A stretch of DNA of 64,000 bases from assembly GCA_035604195.1 (NCBI GenBank), contig DATNIY010000080.1, positions 7,936 through 71,935 of the forward strand, read 5' to 3'. Numbering within the stretch: the stretch's first letter is position 1; each line of letters opens with the position of its first letter. The translations under genes and the position numbers were made by a program. The notes beneath the pieces were generated by a model. It ran no database searches. It saw nothing but the letters and a program-made list of their open reading frames with translations, and was not told where the DNA came from. Below are positions 42,637-50,240 of the stretch, piece by piece. This DNA is from DATJLY01 sp035604195. Lineage in GTDB: Bacteria; Pseudomonadota; Alphaproteobacteria; ATCC43930; CGMCC-115725.

Positions 42637-42737
42637 GTTTTAGGAGATCCTGCCTCGGTTGCACTGGAACAAAAGATGAATCCCGATGCCGTTCATGTTA
42701 AAGTGAGTTTGCTACCGAATACCGAATATTTCCGGCG

Positions 42738-42798
42738 TCATCCCCGCAAATGCGGGAATCCGGCGGCGCTTGGACCCCCGCTTGCGCGGGGGTGACGA
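42738..42798. repeat. REP-like palindromic repeat
   Basis: The element reads from GTCATCCCCGCA to GGGGGTGACG. It holds two hairpins, CCCGCAAATGCGGG (42743-42756) and CCCCCGCTTGCGCGGGGG (42775-42792), and its ends GTCATCC and GGTGAC are inverted. This is the common alphaproteobacterial extragenic repeat of the GTCATCCCCGC type. It has no ORF. Confidence 0.75.
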
Positions 42799-42837
42799 CT
42801 AAGCTGCGTCAAATTGATGGGATCGTGCTCTGCTTCG

Positions 42838-42860
42838 CCTCACGCCATCAGGCGCAAGGT
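42838..42860. repeat. 23-bp direct repeat, left copy
   Basis: This 23-bp sequence, starting CCTCACGCCATC and ending GCGCAAGGT, is identical to 43826-43848. On the minus strand it matches the last codons and stop of uxs (TLRLMA-stop). So it is a stranded copy of a gene end. Together the two copies bracket the hydrolase gene. Confidence 0.85.
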
Positions 42861-42872
42861 AAGGACCACAGA

Positions 42873-43877
42873 ATGCACAAATTGCCGTGGATTCTAGCGG
42901 GCCTGATTGTCGTGGTGTCGGGTGCGGTCGGGGGCGTGCTGGCGTTCGACGCGCCGGTGAAGCCGCCACCCTTGGCCTCGATCGGCGATGCTTTCGCCAA
43001 CGTCGATTTCAGCGATCTGCCGGCGGTCCAGACTTATCCCGCGCGCGACGGCGCCAAGCTCGGCTACCGGATTTACGCGGGCAGCGGCGCGCAAGTGGTG
43101 GTGCTGATCCACGGCTCGTCCGACGACGGCACCGGCATGCATCCGCTCGCTAAGGCGCTGCGCGATGCCGGCGCCTCAGTTTACGTGCCGGTTCTGCGCG
43201 GCCATCGCGATTCCGGCCGCAGCGGCGATATCGACTATATCGGGCAGCTCGAGGACGATCTCGCCGATTTCGTCGCCGTGCTTCGGCCGCTTCATCCCAC
43301 GGCGAGCTTTTCACTGATCGGATTTTCCTCGGGCGGCGGCTTCGCTCTGCGCGTGATCGCCGGTCCCGACGAGAAGCTGTTCGATCGCTTCATCATGATC
43401 TCGCCGGCCTTGCCGCAGAGCGCGCCGACCATTCGCCCGGGCACGGGCGGCTGGGTCTCTCTGGCGATGCCGCGCCTCATCGTGCTGGGGACGTTGAATC
43501 GGATCGGCGTCGACTGGTTCAACGGGCTTTCCATCGTCGCTTTCGCGACTTCGCCCAACGCCCCCAATCTCACCAGCGTCTATTCCTACCGGCTCGCGGC
43601 CGATTTCGGCGCGCCGCGCGATTACCTGGCGGCGCTCGGCCGCAGCACCAAGCCGGCCGCGGTCCTGGTCGGCGGCAGCGACGAGCTATTCTATCCCGAT
43701 CGCTTCGCGCCCTTGCTCGGACCGGCGCGATCCGATCTGCACGTTACGATCGTGCCCGGCATCGGCCATATCGGCATGATCGCGGCGGCGGAGGGCATCG
43801 CCGCCGTGCGAAAATCGTTCCTCGCCCTCACGCCATCAGGCGCAAGGTCGGGCTCGCTTTCTCGCCGCGCTCGGTGA
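42873..43877 (+). CDS. Alpha/beta hydrolase with N-terminal membrane anchor
   Basis: A 334-residue protein. The N-terminus LPWILAGLIVVVSGAVGGVLAF is a signal anchor. The hydrolase core has VVVLIHGSSDDGTGMHPLA (oxyanion region), LRGHRDSG, the nucleophile elbow IGFSSGGG, LVGGSDELFYPD (acid) and VPGIGHIGMIAA (His). It is similar to lysophospholipase-like enzymes. The last 16 residues or so are encoded by sequence that is antisense to the end of uxs, and the gene overlaps uxs by 50 bp. They may not belong to the original protein. See the direct repeat. Confidence 0.82.
   Translation: MHKLPWILAGLIVVVSGAVGGVLAFDAPVKPPPLASIGDAFANVDFSDLPAVQTYPARDGAKLGYRIYAGSGAQVVVLIHGSSDDGTGMHPLAKALRDAGASVYVPVLRGHRDSGRSGDIDYIGQLEDDLADFVAVLRPLHPTASFSLIGFSSGGGFALRVIAGPDEKLFDRFIMISPALPQSAPTIRPGTGGWVSLAMPRLIVLGTLNRIGVDWFNGLSIVAFATSPNAPNLTSVYSYRLAADFGAPRDYLAALGRSTKPAAVLVGGSDELFYPDRFAPLLGPARSDLHVTIVPGIGHIGMIAAAEGIAAVRKSFLALTPSGARSGSLSRRAR
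43826..43848. repeat. 23-bp direct repeat, right copy (in the 3' end of uxs)
   Basis: Identical to 42838-42860. Here it is the genuine 3' end of uxs (stop codon at 43828-43830) and also the coding sequence for the hydrolase C-terminus. Confidence 0.85.
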
Positions 43878-44817
43878 GGAGGCGGTCGAAATAGGCGACG
43901 GTATTCTGGAGTCCGGTCTCGAGCGGGACATGCGGCTCCCAGCCGAGGATCTGGCGCGCCTGGGCGATGTCGGGGCAGCGCTGGACGGGATCGTCGATGG
44001 GCAGCGGGCGGTGCTCGATCTTGGAATGCGAGCCGGTCATTTCGATGATCTTGCGCGCGAGCTCGCCGACCGTGGTCTCGACGGGATTGCCGAGATTGAT
44101 CGGGCCGGTGATGCTGTCCGGCGCCGCCATCAGCCGGATGAAGCCCTCGATGAGATCATCGACATAGCAGAAGGCGCGCGTCTGCGTGCCCTCGCCGTAG
44201 ATGGTGATGGACTCGCCTTTGAGCGCCTGGACGATGAAGTTCGAGACGACGCGGCCGTCATTCGGGTGCATGCGCGGCCCGAAGGTGTTGAAGATGCGGG
44301 CGACGCGGATCCGGAGCTTGTGTTGGCGCAGATAGTCGAAGAACAAGGTCTCGGCGCAGCGCTTGCCTTCGTCGTAGCAGGCGCGCGGCCCGATCGGGTT
44401 GACGTTGCCGCGATAATCCTCGCGCTGCGGATGGACGAAGGGATCGCCATAAACCTCCGAGGTCGAGGCCTGGAAGACCTTGGCCCGGAGACGCTTGGCG
44501 AGGCCGAGCATGTTGATCGCGCCGACCACGCTGGTCTTGGTGGTCTGCACGGGATCGTGCTGGTAATGGATGGGCGAGGCCGGGCAAGCGAGGTTGTAGA
44601 TCTCGTCGACCTCGACATAGAGCGGGAAGCAGACATCGTGGCGCAGCGCCTCGAAATTCGGGTTCGGCAGGAGATGCGCGATGTTGTCCTTGCGGCCGGT
44701 GAAATAATTGTCGACGCAGAGCACATCGTGGCCGTCGGCGAGCAGCCGCTCGCACAGATGCGAACCGAGGAACCCGGCGCCGCCGGTGACGAGGACGCGC
44801 TTTTTCGTGGCGCTCAT
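43828..44817 (-). CDS. uxs: UDP-glucuronate decarboxylase (UDP-xylose synthase)
   Basis: Converts UDP-glucuronate to UDP-xylose with NAD. The 329-residue short-chain dehydrogenase-like protein has VTGGAGFLGSHLCERLL, DNYFTGRKDNI, YNLACPASPIHYQHDPVQTTKTSVVG (typical UXS), STSEVYGDP, the catalytic YxxxK as YDEGKRCAE, and RIFNTFGPRMHPNDGRVVSNF. Its substrate is made by Ugd, encoded 16 bp upstream on the same strand. The two probably form an operon supplying UDP-xylose for a surface glycan. Confidence 0.93.
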   Translation of the reverse strand: MSATKKRVLVTGGAGFLGSHLCERLLADGHDVLCVDNYFTGRKDNIAHLLPNPNFEALRHDVCFPLYVEVDEIYNLACPASPIHYQHDPVQTTKTSVVGAINMLGLAKRLRAKVFQASTSEVYGDPFVHPQREDYRGNVNPIGPRACYDEGKRCAETLFFDYLRQHKLRIRVARIFNTFGPRMHPNDGRVVSNFIVQALKGESITIYGEGTQTRAFCYVDDLIEGFIRLMAAPDSITGPINLGNPVETTVGELARKIIEMTGSHSKIEHRPLPIDDPVQRCPDIAQARQILGWEPHVPLETGLQNTVAYFDRLLTERGEKASPTLRLMA

Positions 44818-44833
44818 GCCGCTTTCCTATCTC

Positions 44834-46177
44834 TCACGCTTTCAGACGTTGCTGGGCCTGGGCCGGCTCGACCGAGCGCCGGCCGATGCTGAAATAATAG
44901 AAGCCGGCCTCGGCCATGTCCGCCGGCTTGTAGATGTTGCGCAGGTCGATGACCGTCGGCGTCGCCAGCAGCGCCTTGACGCGGGCGAGATCGAGCGCGC
45001 GGAACTCGTTCCATTCCGTGATGATGACCAGCGCATGCGCGCCCGCCATGGTCTCGTAGGCGTTGGCGCATAAGGTGACGTTGCCGAGCTGCTTCTTCGC
45101 CTCCGCCATGCCCTCGGGATCGAAGGCGCGGATGGTGGCGCCGGCTTCCTGCAGCGCCGGCAGGATGACGAGGCTCGGGCTGTCCCGCATGTCGTCGGTG
45201 TTGGGCTTGAAGGTCAGGCCCAAGACGGCGATGGTTTTGCGCTCGACGCTGCCGCCGCAGGCGTGGACGATACGCTCGGCCATGCGGCGCTTGCGCCGGT
45301 CGTTGCCGGCGACCACGGTCTCGACGATCGCGACCGGCGAGCCCGCATCCTGCGCGGTCTTCACCAGCGCCAGGCAGTCCTTGGGGAAGCACGAGCCGCC
45401 GAAGCCCGGCCCGGCATGGAGGAATTTGCGGCCAATGCGGCCATCGAGCCCGATGCCCTTGGCCACGTCCTGGACATCGGCGCCGACGCGCTCGCACAGG
45501 TCGGCGATCTCGTTGATGAAGGAGATCTTGGTGGCGAGGAAGCTGTTGGCGGCGTATTTGGTGAGCTCGGCGGTCTCCAGCGAGGTGAAGAGGATCGGTG
45601 TCTCCAAGAGATAGAGCGGCCGGTAGAACTCGCGCATGACGGCGCGGGCGCGCTCGCTGTCGCAGCCGATCACCACCCGGTCCGGGCGCATGAAGTCCTG
45701 GATTGCCGAGCCCTCGCGCAGGAATTCCGGGTTCGAGACGACGTCGAACTGCGCGTCCGGCCGCTTCTGCCGCAGGATCGCCGCGACCTTCCTTCCGGTG
45801 CCGACCGGCACGGTCGATTTGGTCACCACCACGGTGTAGCCCGTAATAGCCGCTGCGATCTCTTCCGCCGCGCTCATGACATAGGACAGGTCGGCATGGC
45901 CGTCGCCGCGGCGCGAGGGCGTGCCGACGGCGATGAAGACCCCGTCGGCTCCCGCCACCGCCGGCGCCAATTCGGTCGAGAAGCTCAAGCGGCCGGCGGC
46001 CTTGTTGTTCGCGACGATCTGGTCGAGCCCCGGCTCATAGATCGGGATTTCCCCGCGCTGAAGGCAGGCGATCTTCGCCGCATCCTTGTCGACGCAGACG
46101 ACCTCGACGCCGAATTCCGAGAAACAGGCGCCAGAGACGAGGCCGACATAGCCTGTGCCGATCACCGCGATGCGCAT
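44834..46177 (-). CDS. ugd: UDP-glucose 6-dehydrogenase
   Basis: Oxidises UDP-glucose twice to UDP-glucuronate with NAD. The 447-residue protein has MRIAVIGTGYVGLVSGACFSEFG, VGTPSRRGDGHADLSYV, KSTVPVGTGRK, SNPEFLREGSA, and the catalytic Cys in GPGFGGSCFPKD. C-terminal LGLTFKPNTDDMRDSP and VIDLRNIYKP are present. The ATG at 46177 begins MRIAVIG. It is the first gene of the ugd-uxs pair and diverges from galE. Confidence 0.95.
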   Translation of the reverse strand: MRIAVIGTGYVGLVSGACFSEFGVEVVCVDKDAAKIACLQRGEIPIYEPGLDQIVANNKAAGRLSFSTELAPAVAGADGVFIAVGTPSRRGDGHADLSYVMSAAEEIAAAITGYTVVVTKSTVPVGTGRKVAAILRQKRPDAQFDVVSNPEFLREGSAIQDFMRPDRVVIGCDSERARAVMREFYRPLYLLETPILFTSLETAELTKYAANSFLATKISFINEIADLCERVGADVQDVAKGIGLDGRIGRKFLHAGPGFGGSCFPKDCLALVKTAQDAGSPVAIVETVVAGNDRRKRRMAERIVHACGGSVERKTIAVLGLTFKPNTDDMRDSPSLVILPALQEAGATIRAFDPEGMAEAKKQLGNVTLCANAYETMAGAHALVIITEWNEFRALDLARVKALLATPTVIDLRNIYKPADMAEAGFYYFSIGRRSVEPAQAQQRLKA

Positions 46178-46561
46178 GGCCTCTCCCGCGTAGCGGAACC
46201 AAGAACGGACCGGCCGAGCGAATATTCCCCGGCGATCCAAGCCAATACCGAACCCGCCGCGGCGTTGCCTCGGCGCCTGCCCGCGCCGCTTGCCGAGATG
46301 GTTAAGATCTACTCTCGGGACCTAACCCTAACCCGCAGTAATTAAATACAAAATCTCTCGGGCGGTCAAGCGCGGAAGGGGTCGTTGCGCGGCTCTGGGC
46401 AAAACCTCGGGGCGTGCGGGCACCGGAGATGGACGCTGCGGGAGCGGTCTGCGTGCCGGCCGCCCGAGCCGCCGGGCTTGCTCGGCCAAAAGCTTCGGCG
46501 TAGGAGGGAAGCAATCGCGTCGCCGGACGTTGTGCCCGCGGGCGCCTCGAGCGGGAGCGAC
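46178..46561. other. Intergenic region between ugd and galE (384 bp)
   Basis: No gene is supported here. The frame upstream of galE is open from 46385 but shows no homology. The only distinct stretch is AT-rich, GTAATTAAATACAAAATC, at about 46338-46355, and it is the best place for divergent promoters of ugd and galE. No clear -35/-10 pair, terminator or riboswitch was seen. Confidence 0.5.
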
Positions 46562-47563
46562 ATGAGCAAGACCATCCTGGTGACCGGCGGCGCCGGCTAT
46601 ATCGGCAGTCATGCGTGCAAGGCACTCGCCAAGGCCGGCTATGAGCCCGTGGCCTATGACAATCTCTCCCGCGGCCACCGCGCGGCGGTGCGCTGGGGGC
46701 CGCTGGTCGAGGGCGACCTTGCCGACCGCGAGCATGTGACCGCGACCCTGCGGCGCCATGACGCGGCCGCGGTCATGCACTTCGCCGCCTTCGCCTATGT
46801 CGGCGAATCCGTAGCGCAGCCCGAGCTTTATTTCCGCAACAACGTGGCGGGCAGCCTCTCCTTGTTCGAGGCGATGCTGGCGGCGGGGGTGCGGGACATC
46901 GTCTTCTCCTCGACCTGCGCCACTTATGGGCTGCCGGAGACGGTGCCGATTCCGGAGACCGCGCCGCAGCGCCCGGTCAACCCCTATGGCGAGAGCAAGC
47001 TCATGATCGAGCGCGTCCTTTATTGGCTGGGCGCGGCCCATGGGATGCGGCATGCCCTGCTGCGCTACTTCAACGCCGCCGGGGCCGATCCGGAGGGGGA
47101 GATCGGCGAGAACCACGAGCCCGAGACCCATCTGATCCCGCTCATCCTCGATGCCGCTCTTGGCCGCCGTCCGGCGATCGACATCTACGGCACGGACTAC
47201 CCGACTCCGGACGGCACGGCGATCCGCGACTACATCCATGTCCAGGATCTCGCCGAGGCGCATGTCCGGGCGATCGACCATCTCCGCGACGGCGGCGCCA
47301 GCCTCGCCCTCAATCTCGGCACCGGGCACGGCCATTCCGTGCGCCAGGCGATCACCGCTGCCGAGCGCGTCACCGGCCGCAGCATCGCCCGCCGCGAGAC
47401 TCCGCGGCGCCCCGGCGATCCGCCCGTTCTGGTCGCGGACCCAGCGTGCGCCGGGCAGGTTCTGGGCTGGACGCCGCGGATCTCGGACCTCGACAGCATC
47501 ATCGCGACGGCCTGGGCCTGGCACCTTCGCCAACACGCCTCGACCGCCGCGGCGCGCGCTTGA
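46562..47563 (+). CDS. galE: UDP-glucose 4-epimerase
   Basis: Interconverts UDP-glucose and UDP-galactose. The 333-residue protein has ILVTGGAGYIGSHACKALAKAGY, YDNLSRGHRAAVRWG, MHFAAFAYVGESVAQP, FSSTCATYG, NPYGESKLMIERVL (catalytic Tyr and Lys), RYFNAAGADPEGEIGE and the GalE-type GTDYPTPDGTAIRDYIHVQDLA. The ATG at 46562 begins MSKTILVTGG. The large GH-GT2 gene starts 6 bp later, so the two are probably co-transcribed. Confidence 0.94.
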   Translation: MSKTILVTGGAGYIGSHACKALAKAGYEPVAYDNLSRGHRAAVRWGPLVEGDLADREHVTATLRRHDAAAVMHFAAFAYVGESVAQPELYFRNNVAGSLSLFEAMLAAGVRDIVFSSTCATYGLPETVPIPETAPQRPVNPYGESKLMIERVLYWLGAAHGMRHALLRYFNAAGADPEGEIGENHEPETHLIPLILDAALGRRPAIDIYGTDYPTPDGTAIRDYIHVQDLAEAHVRAIDHLRDGGASLALNLGTGHGHSVRQAITAAERVTGRSIARRETPRRPGDPPVLVADPACAGQVLGWTPRISDLDSIIATAWAWHLRQHASTAAARA

Positions 47564-47569
47564 CAGGCC

Positions 47570-50236
47570 ATGGTTTCTACGGCGCTATCGCCCGCGGCGC
47601 AGGAGGTTTTGCGGCGCCGTCGCCCGAGTGAGGGTTCCTTGGCGATTGAACCGGTCGATAGGGCCGCCGCCGCACTGGCGGAGCCGCGCGCCGCGCCGCC
47701 GCAGGCGCCGATCCGCGTGCACGGCAAGTTCTTCTTTGCCGGCGCCGAAAAATTCTTCGTCAAGGGCGTAACCTACGGACCGTTCGGTCCGGCCTCGCAC
47801 GGCGCGCAGTTTCCCGAGCGGGAAACCGTGGCGCGCGATTTCGCGCTCATGGCCGAGATGGGCGTCAACACGCTGCGCGTCTTCACCGTGCCGCCGCTTT
47901 GGCTCATGGACATGGCCGCCGATGCCGGGCTCCGCGTTCTGGTTGGCATTGCCTGGGCGCAGCATGTCACCTTTCTCGACAATTCCGATATCCAGCGCGA
48001 GATCCTCCGCACCATCGTCGAGGCGGTGCGCGGCCTCGAGCGGCATCGCGCCATCTTCGCCTATCTCATCGGCAACGAGATTCCGCCGGACATGGTGCGC
48101 TGGCATGGCGCCGAACGGGTGCGCAGCTTCCTCAAGCGCATCGTCGCGATGGTCAAGGAGATCGATCCAGAGCGGCTGGTGAGCTATGCGAACTTTCCCT
48201 CGACCGAGTATCTGACCGTCGATTTCACCGACTTCCTCTGCTTCAACATCTATCTCCACCAGGAGGCGGCGTTCCGGCGCTATCTCTCGCGCCTGCACAA
48301 TCTCGCGCTCGACCGGCCGCTGGTGCTGACCGAGTTCGGCATCGATTCGCTGCGCGAGGGCGAGGAGCGGCAGGCGCAGATCCTGTCCTGGCAGGTGCGC
48401 GCCGCCTTCGAGCTGGGCGCCGCCGGCGCCTTCGTTTTCGCCTGGACCGACGAATGGTTCACCGGCGGCCATCTCATCGAGGACTGGGCCTTCGGCCTGG
48501 TCGATCGCAACCGCAACAGGAAGCCGGCCTTCGCCGCGGTCAAGGAGCGCTATCTCGGCCCCATCCCGCCGCCGGTGCCGCGCACGCCGCGCGTTTCGGT
48601 GGTGGTCTGCGCCTACGACGCCGAGCGCACGATGGAGGCTTGCCTCGCCGCGCTTGAGAAGCTCAACTATCCCGATTACGAGGTCATCGTCGTCAATGAC
48701 GGCTCCACGGACCGCACCCTCGAGATCGCCGAGCGCTTCGGCTTTTGCCGCATCATCAGCCAGCCGAATATGGGGCTGAGTGCCGCGCGCAATGTCGGCG
48801 CCGAGGCCGCCACCGGCGAGATCGTCGCCTATACCGACAGCGACTGCGTCGCCGATCCGGACTGGCTCACCTATCTCATTGCCAAGATGGAATCGGCCGA
48901 TCTCGTCGCCTGCGGCGGACCGAACTTCCCGCCGCCCGAGGACTCTCTGGTGCCGGCGGCCGTCGCGGTATCGCCGGGCGGGCCCACCCATGTGCTGCTG
49001 AGCGACGATGTGGCCGAGCACATCGCCGGCTGCAACATGGCCTTCCGCCGCGAGGTCCTGCTGCGCTTGGGCGGCTTCGACCCGGTCTTCCGCGCCGCCG
49101 GCGACGATGTCGACATCTGCTGGCGGTTCCAGGACGCCGGCTACACCATCGGCTTCAGCCCGGCCGCGGTGGTCTGGCATTTCCGGCGCAACACGGTGAA
49201 GGCCTATATCGGCCAGCAGCGCGGCTACGGCAAGGCGGAGGCACTGGTCTATTCCAAGCATCCCTTCCGCTTCAACCTGTTCGGCCAGGCGAAATGGCTC
49301 GGCCGCATCTATGGCGATTTGTCCGCGGCGCTGCTTTTTTCGCGGCGGCCGGTGATCTATTCCGGCGTGTTCGGGCGCGGGCTCTTCCAGACGCTCTACG
49401 AGCCGCCTTCCTCGCTCGCCGCCTTCCTGCCGCTGACCTTCGAATGGAACGTGGTGGCGCTCATCCTGGCGCTCGTCGGTATCGTCGCCGGCGGCTGGAT
49501 GTGGCTCCTGATCGTGCCGCTCGTCATCACCTGGGTCATGTGCATCAACGGCGCGCTCAAGGCGCCCATCGACAAGCGCTTCCGCGGCATCAAGGCGCGC
49601 GCGCTGCTGGCGCTCCTCGTCTATCTCGGCCCGATCCTCAGGGGCTGGGAGCGCCTCAAATGGCGCGTCAAGGAGATGAAGGCGCCCGAGCCGGTCGGCG
49701 CGTTCGACGCGACGACCCTCCAGGAGGCGCACCTCTCGTTTCGGGAGCGCGCCTTCTACCTCTCCTATTGGAGCGAGAAGAGCGACGAGAAGGAAGGACT
49801 CCTGGGCGCTTTGATGCGCTTCGTCGCGCCGCAGAAATATTTCGTCGTCGCCGACCAGGGTTGGAACGATTGGGACCTCAAGATCGCGCGCGGCTTATGG
49901 AGCCGGGCGCTGGTGCTGGTCTGCACCGAGAACCACGGCGGCGAGAAGCGTCTGCTCCGCGTGCGCTGCGCCATGCGGCTGTCGCGCCTGGCCGCCTTCG
50001 TGCTGCGCGCCTATGCCGTGGCGACGGCGGCGGCGCTCATCCTCGACGCGCCGGCGGCGGCAGCGATCATCGGCGTCGTCGGCCTCGCGCATGGCGCGGT
50101 CATCGCCTATCGCACCGTCAAGTTCGGCCGCATCATGCACCGCATCATCGAGACCGTGGCGAAGCGCGAGGACCTCGTGCCGGTCGAGCCGCGCAACCCC
50201 GCGCCGCTGGGCGACGCAGCACCCCGCCCCGCCTGA
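47570..50236 (+). CDS. Glycoside hydrolase-glycosyltransferase family 2 membrane fusion
   Basis: An 888-residue protein with unusual layout. Residues of about 45-330 form a clan-A glycoside hydrolase barrel (GH2/GH5-like): acid/base E170 in YLIGNE and nucleophile E255 in VLTEFG. A GT2 domain follows from about residue 340 (VSVVVCAYDAERTM, VNDGSTDRT, TDSDC as the DxD, GDDVDICWRF, QQRGYG). Membrane helices lie at about 615-665, then an unassigned C-terminal domain (residues 700-800), and a hydrophobic stretch near 815-850. No classical signal is seen before the barrel. It sits between galE and an ABC exporter, so it probably makes or trims an exported glycan. Confidence 0.85.
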   Translation: MVSTALSPAAQEVLRRRRPSEGSLAIEPVDRAAAALAEPRAAPPQAPIRVHGKFFFAGAEKFFVKGVTYGPFGPASHGAQFPERETVARDFALMAEMGVNTLRVFTVPPLWLMDMAADAGLRVLVGIAWAQHVTFLDNSDIQREILRTIVEAVRGLERHRAIFAYLIGNEIPPDMVRWHGAERVRSFLKRIVAMVKEIDPERLVSYANFPSTEYLTVDFTDFLCFNIYLHQEAAFRRYLSRLHNLALDRPLVLTEFGIDSLREGEERQAQILSWQVRAAFELGAAGAFVFAWTDEWFTGGHLIEDWAFGLVDRNRNRKPAFAAVKERYLGPIPPPVPRTPRVSVVVCAYDAERTMEACLAALEKLNYPDYEVIVVNDGSTDRTLEIAERFGFCRIISQPNMGLSAARNVGAEAATGEIVAYTDSDCVADPDWLTYLIAKMESADLVACGGPNFPPPEDSLVPAAVAVSPGGPTHVLLSDDVAEHIAGCNMAFRREVLLRLGGFDPVFRAAGDDVDICWRFQDAGYTIGFSPAAVVWHFRRNTVKAYIGQQRGYGKAEALVYSKHPFRFNLFGQAKWLGRIYGDLSAALLFSRRPVIYSGVFGRGLFQTLYEPPSSLAAFLPLTFEWNVVALILALVGIVAGGWMWLLIVPLVITWVMCINGALKAPIDKRFRGIKARALLALLVYLGPILRGWERLKWRVKEMKAPEPVGAFDATTLQEAHLSFRERAFYLSYWSEKSDEKEGLLGALMRFVAPQKYFVVADQGWNDWDLKIARGLWSRALVLVCTENHGGEKRLLRVRCAMRLSRLAAFVLRAYAVATAAALILDAPAAAAIIGVVGLAHGAVIAYRTVKFGRIMHRIIETVAKREDLVPVEPRNPAPLGDAAPRPA

Positions 50237-50240
50237 CCCC

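Noticed and set aside
46322..46334. CTAACCCTAACCC, resembling a telomere repeat
   Set aside because: Only two units, in an ordinary intergenic region; no further copies or end-like structure.
47585..49732. A 715-residue minus-strand ORF under the GH-GT2 gene
   Set aside because: The plus-strand frame has intact catalytic motifs; the minus frame has no recognisable domain and is a by-product of high GC.
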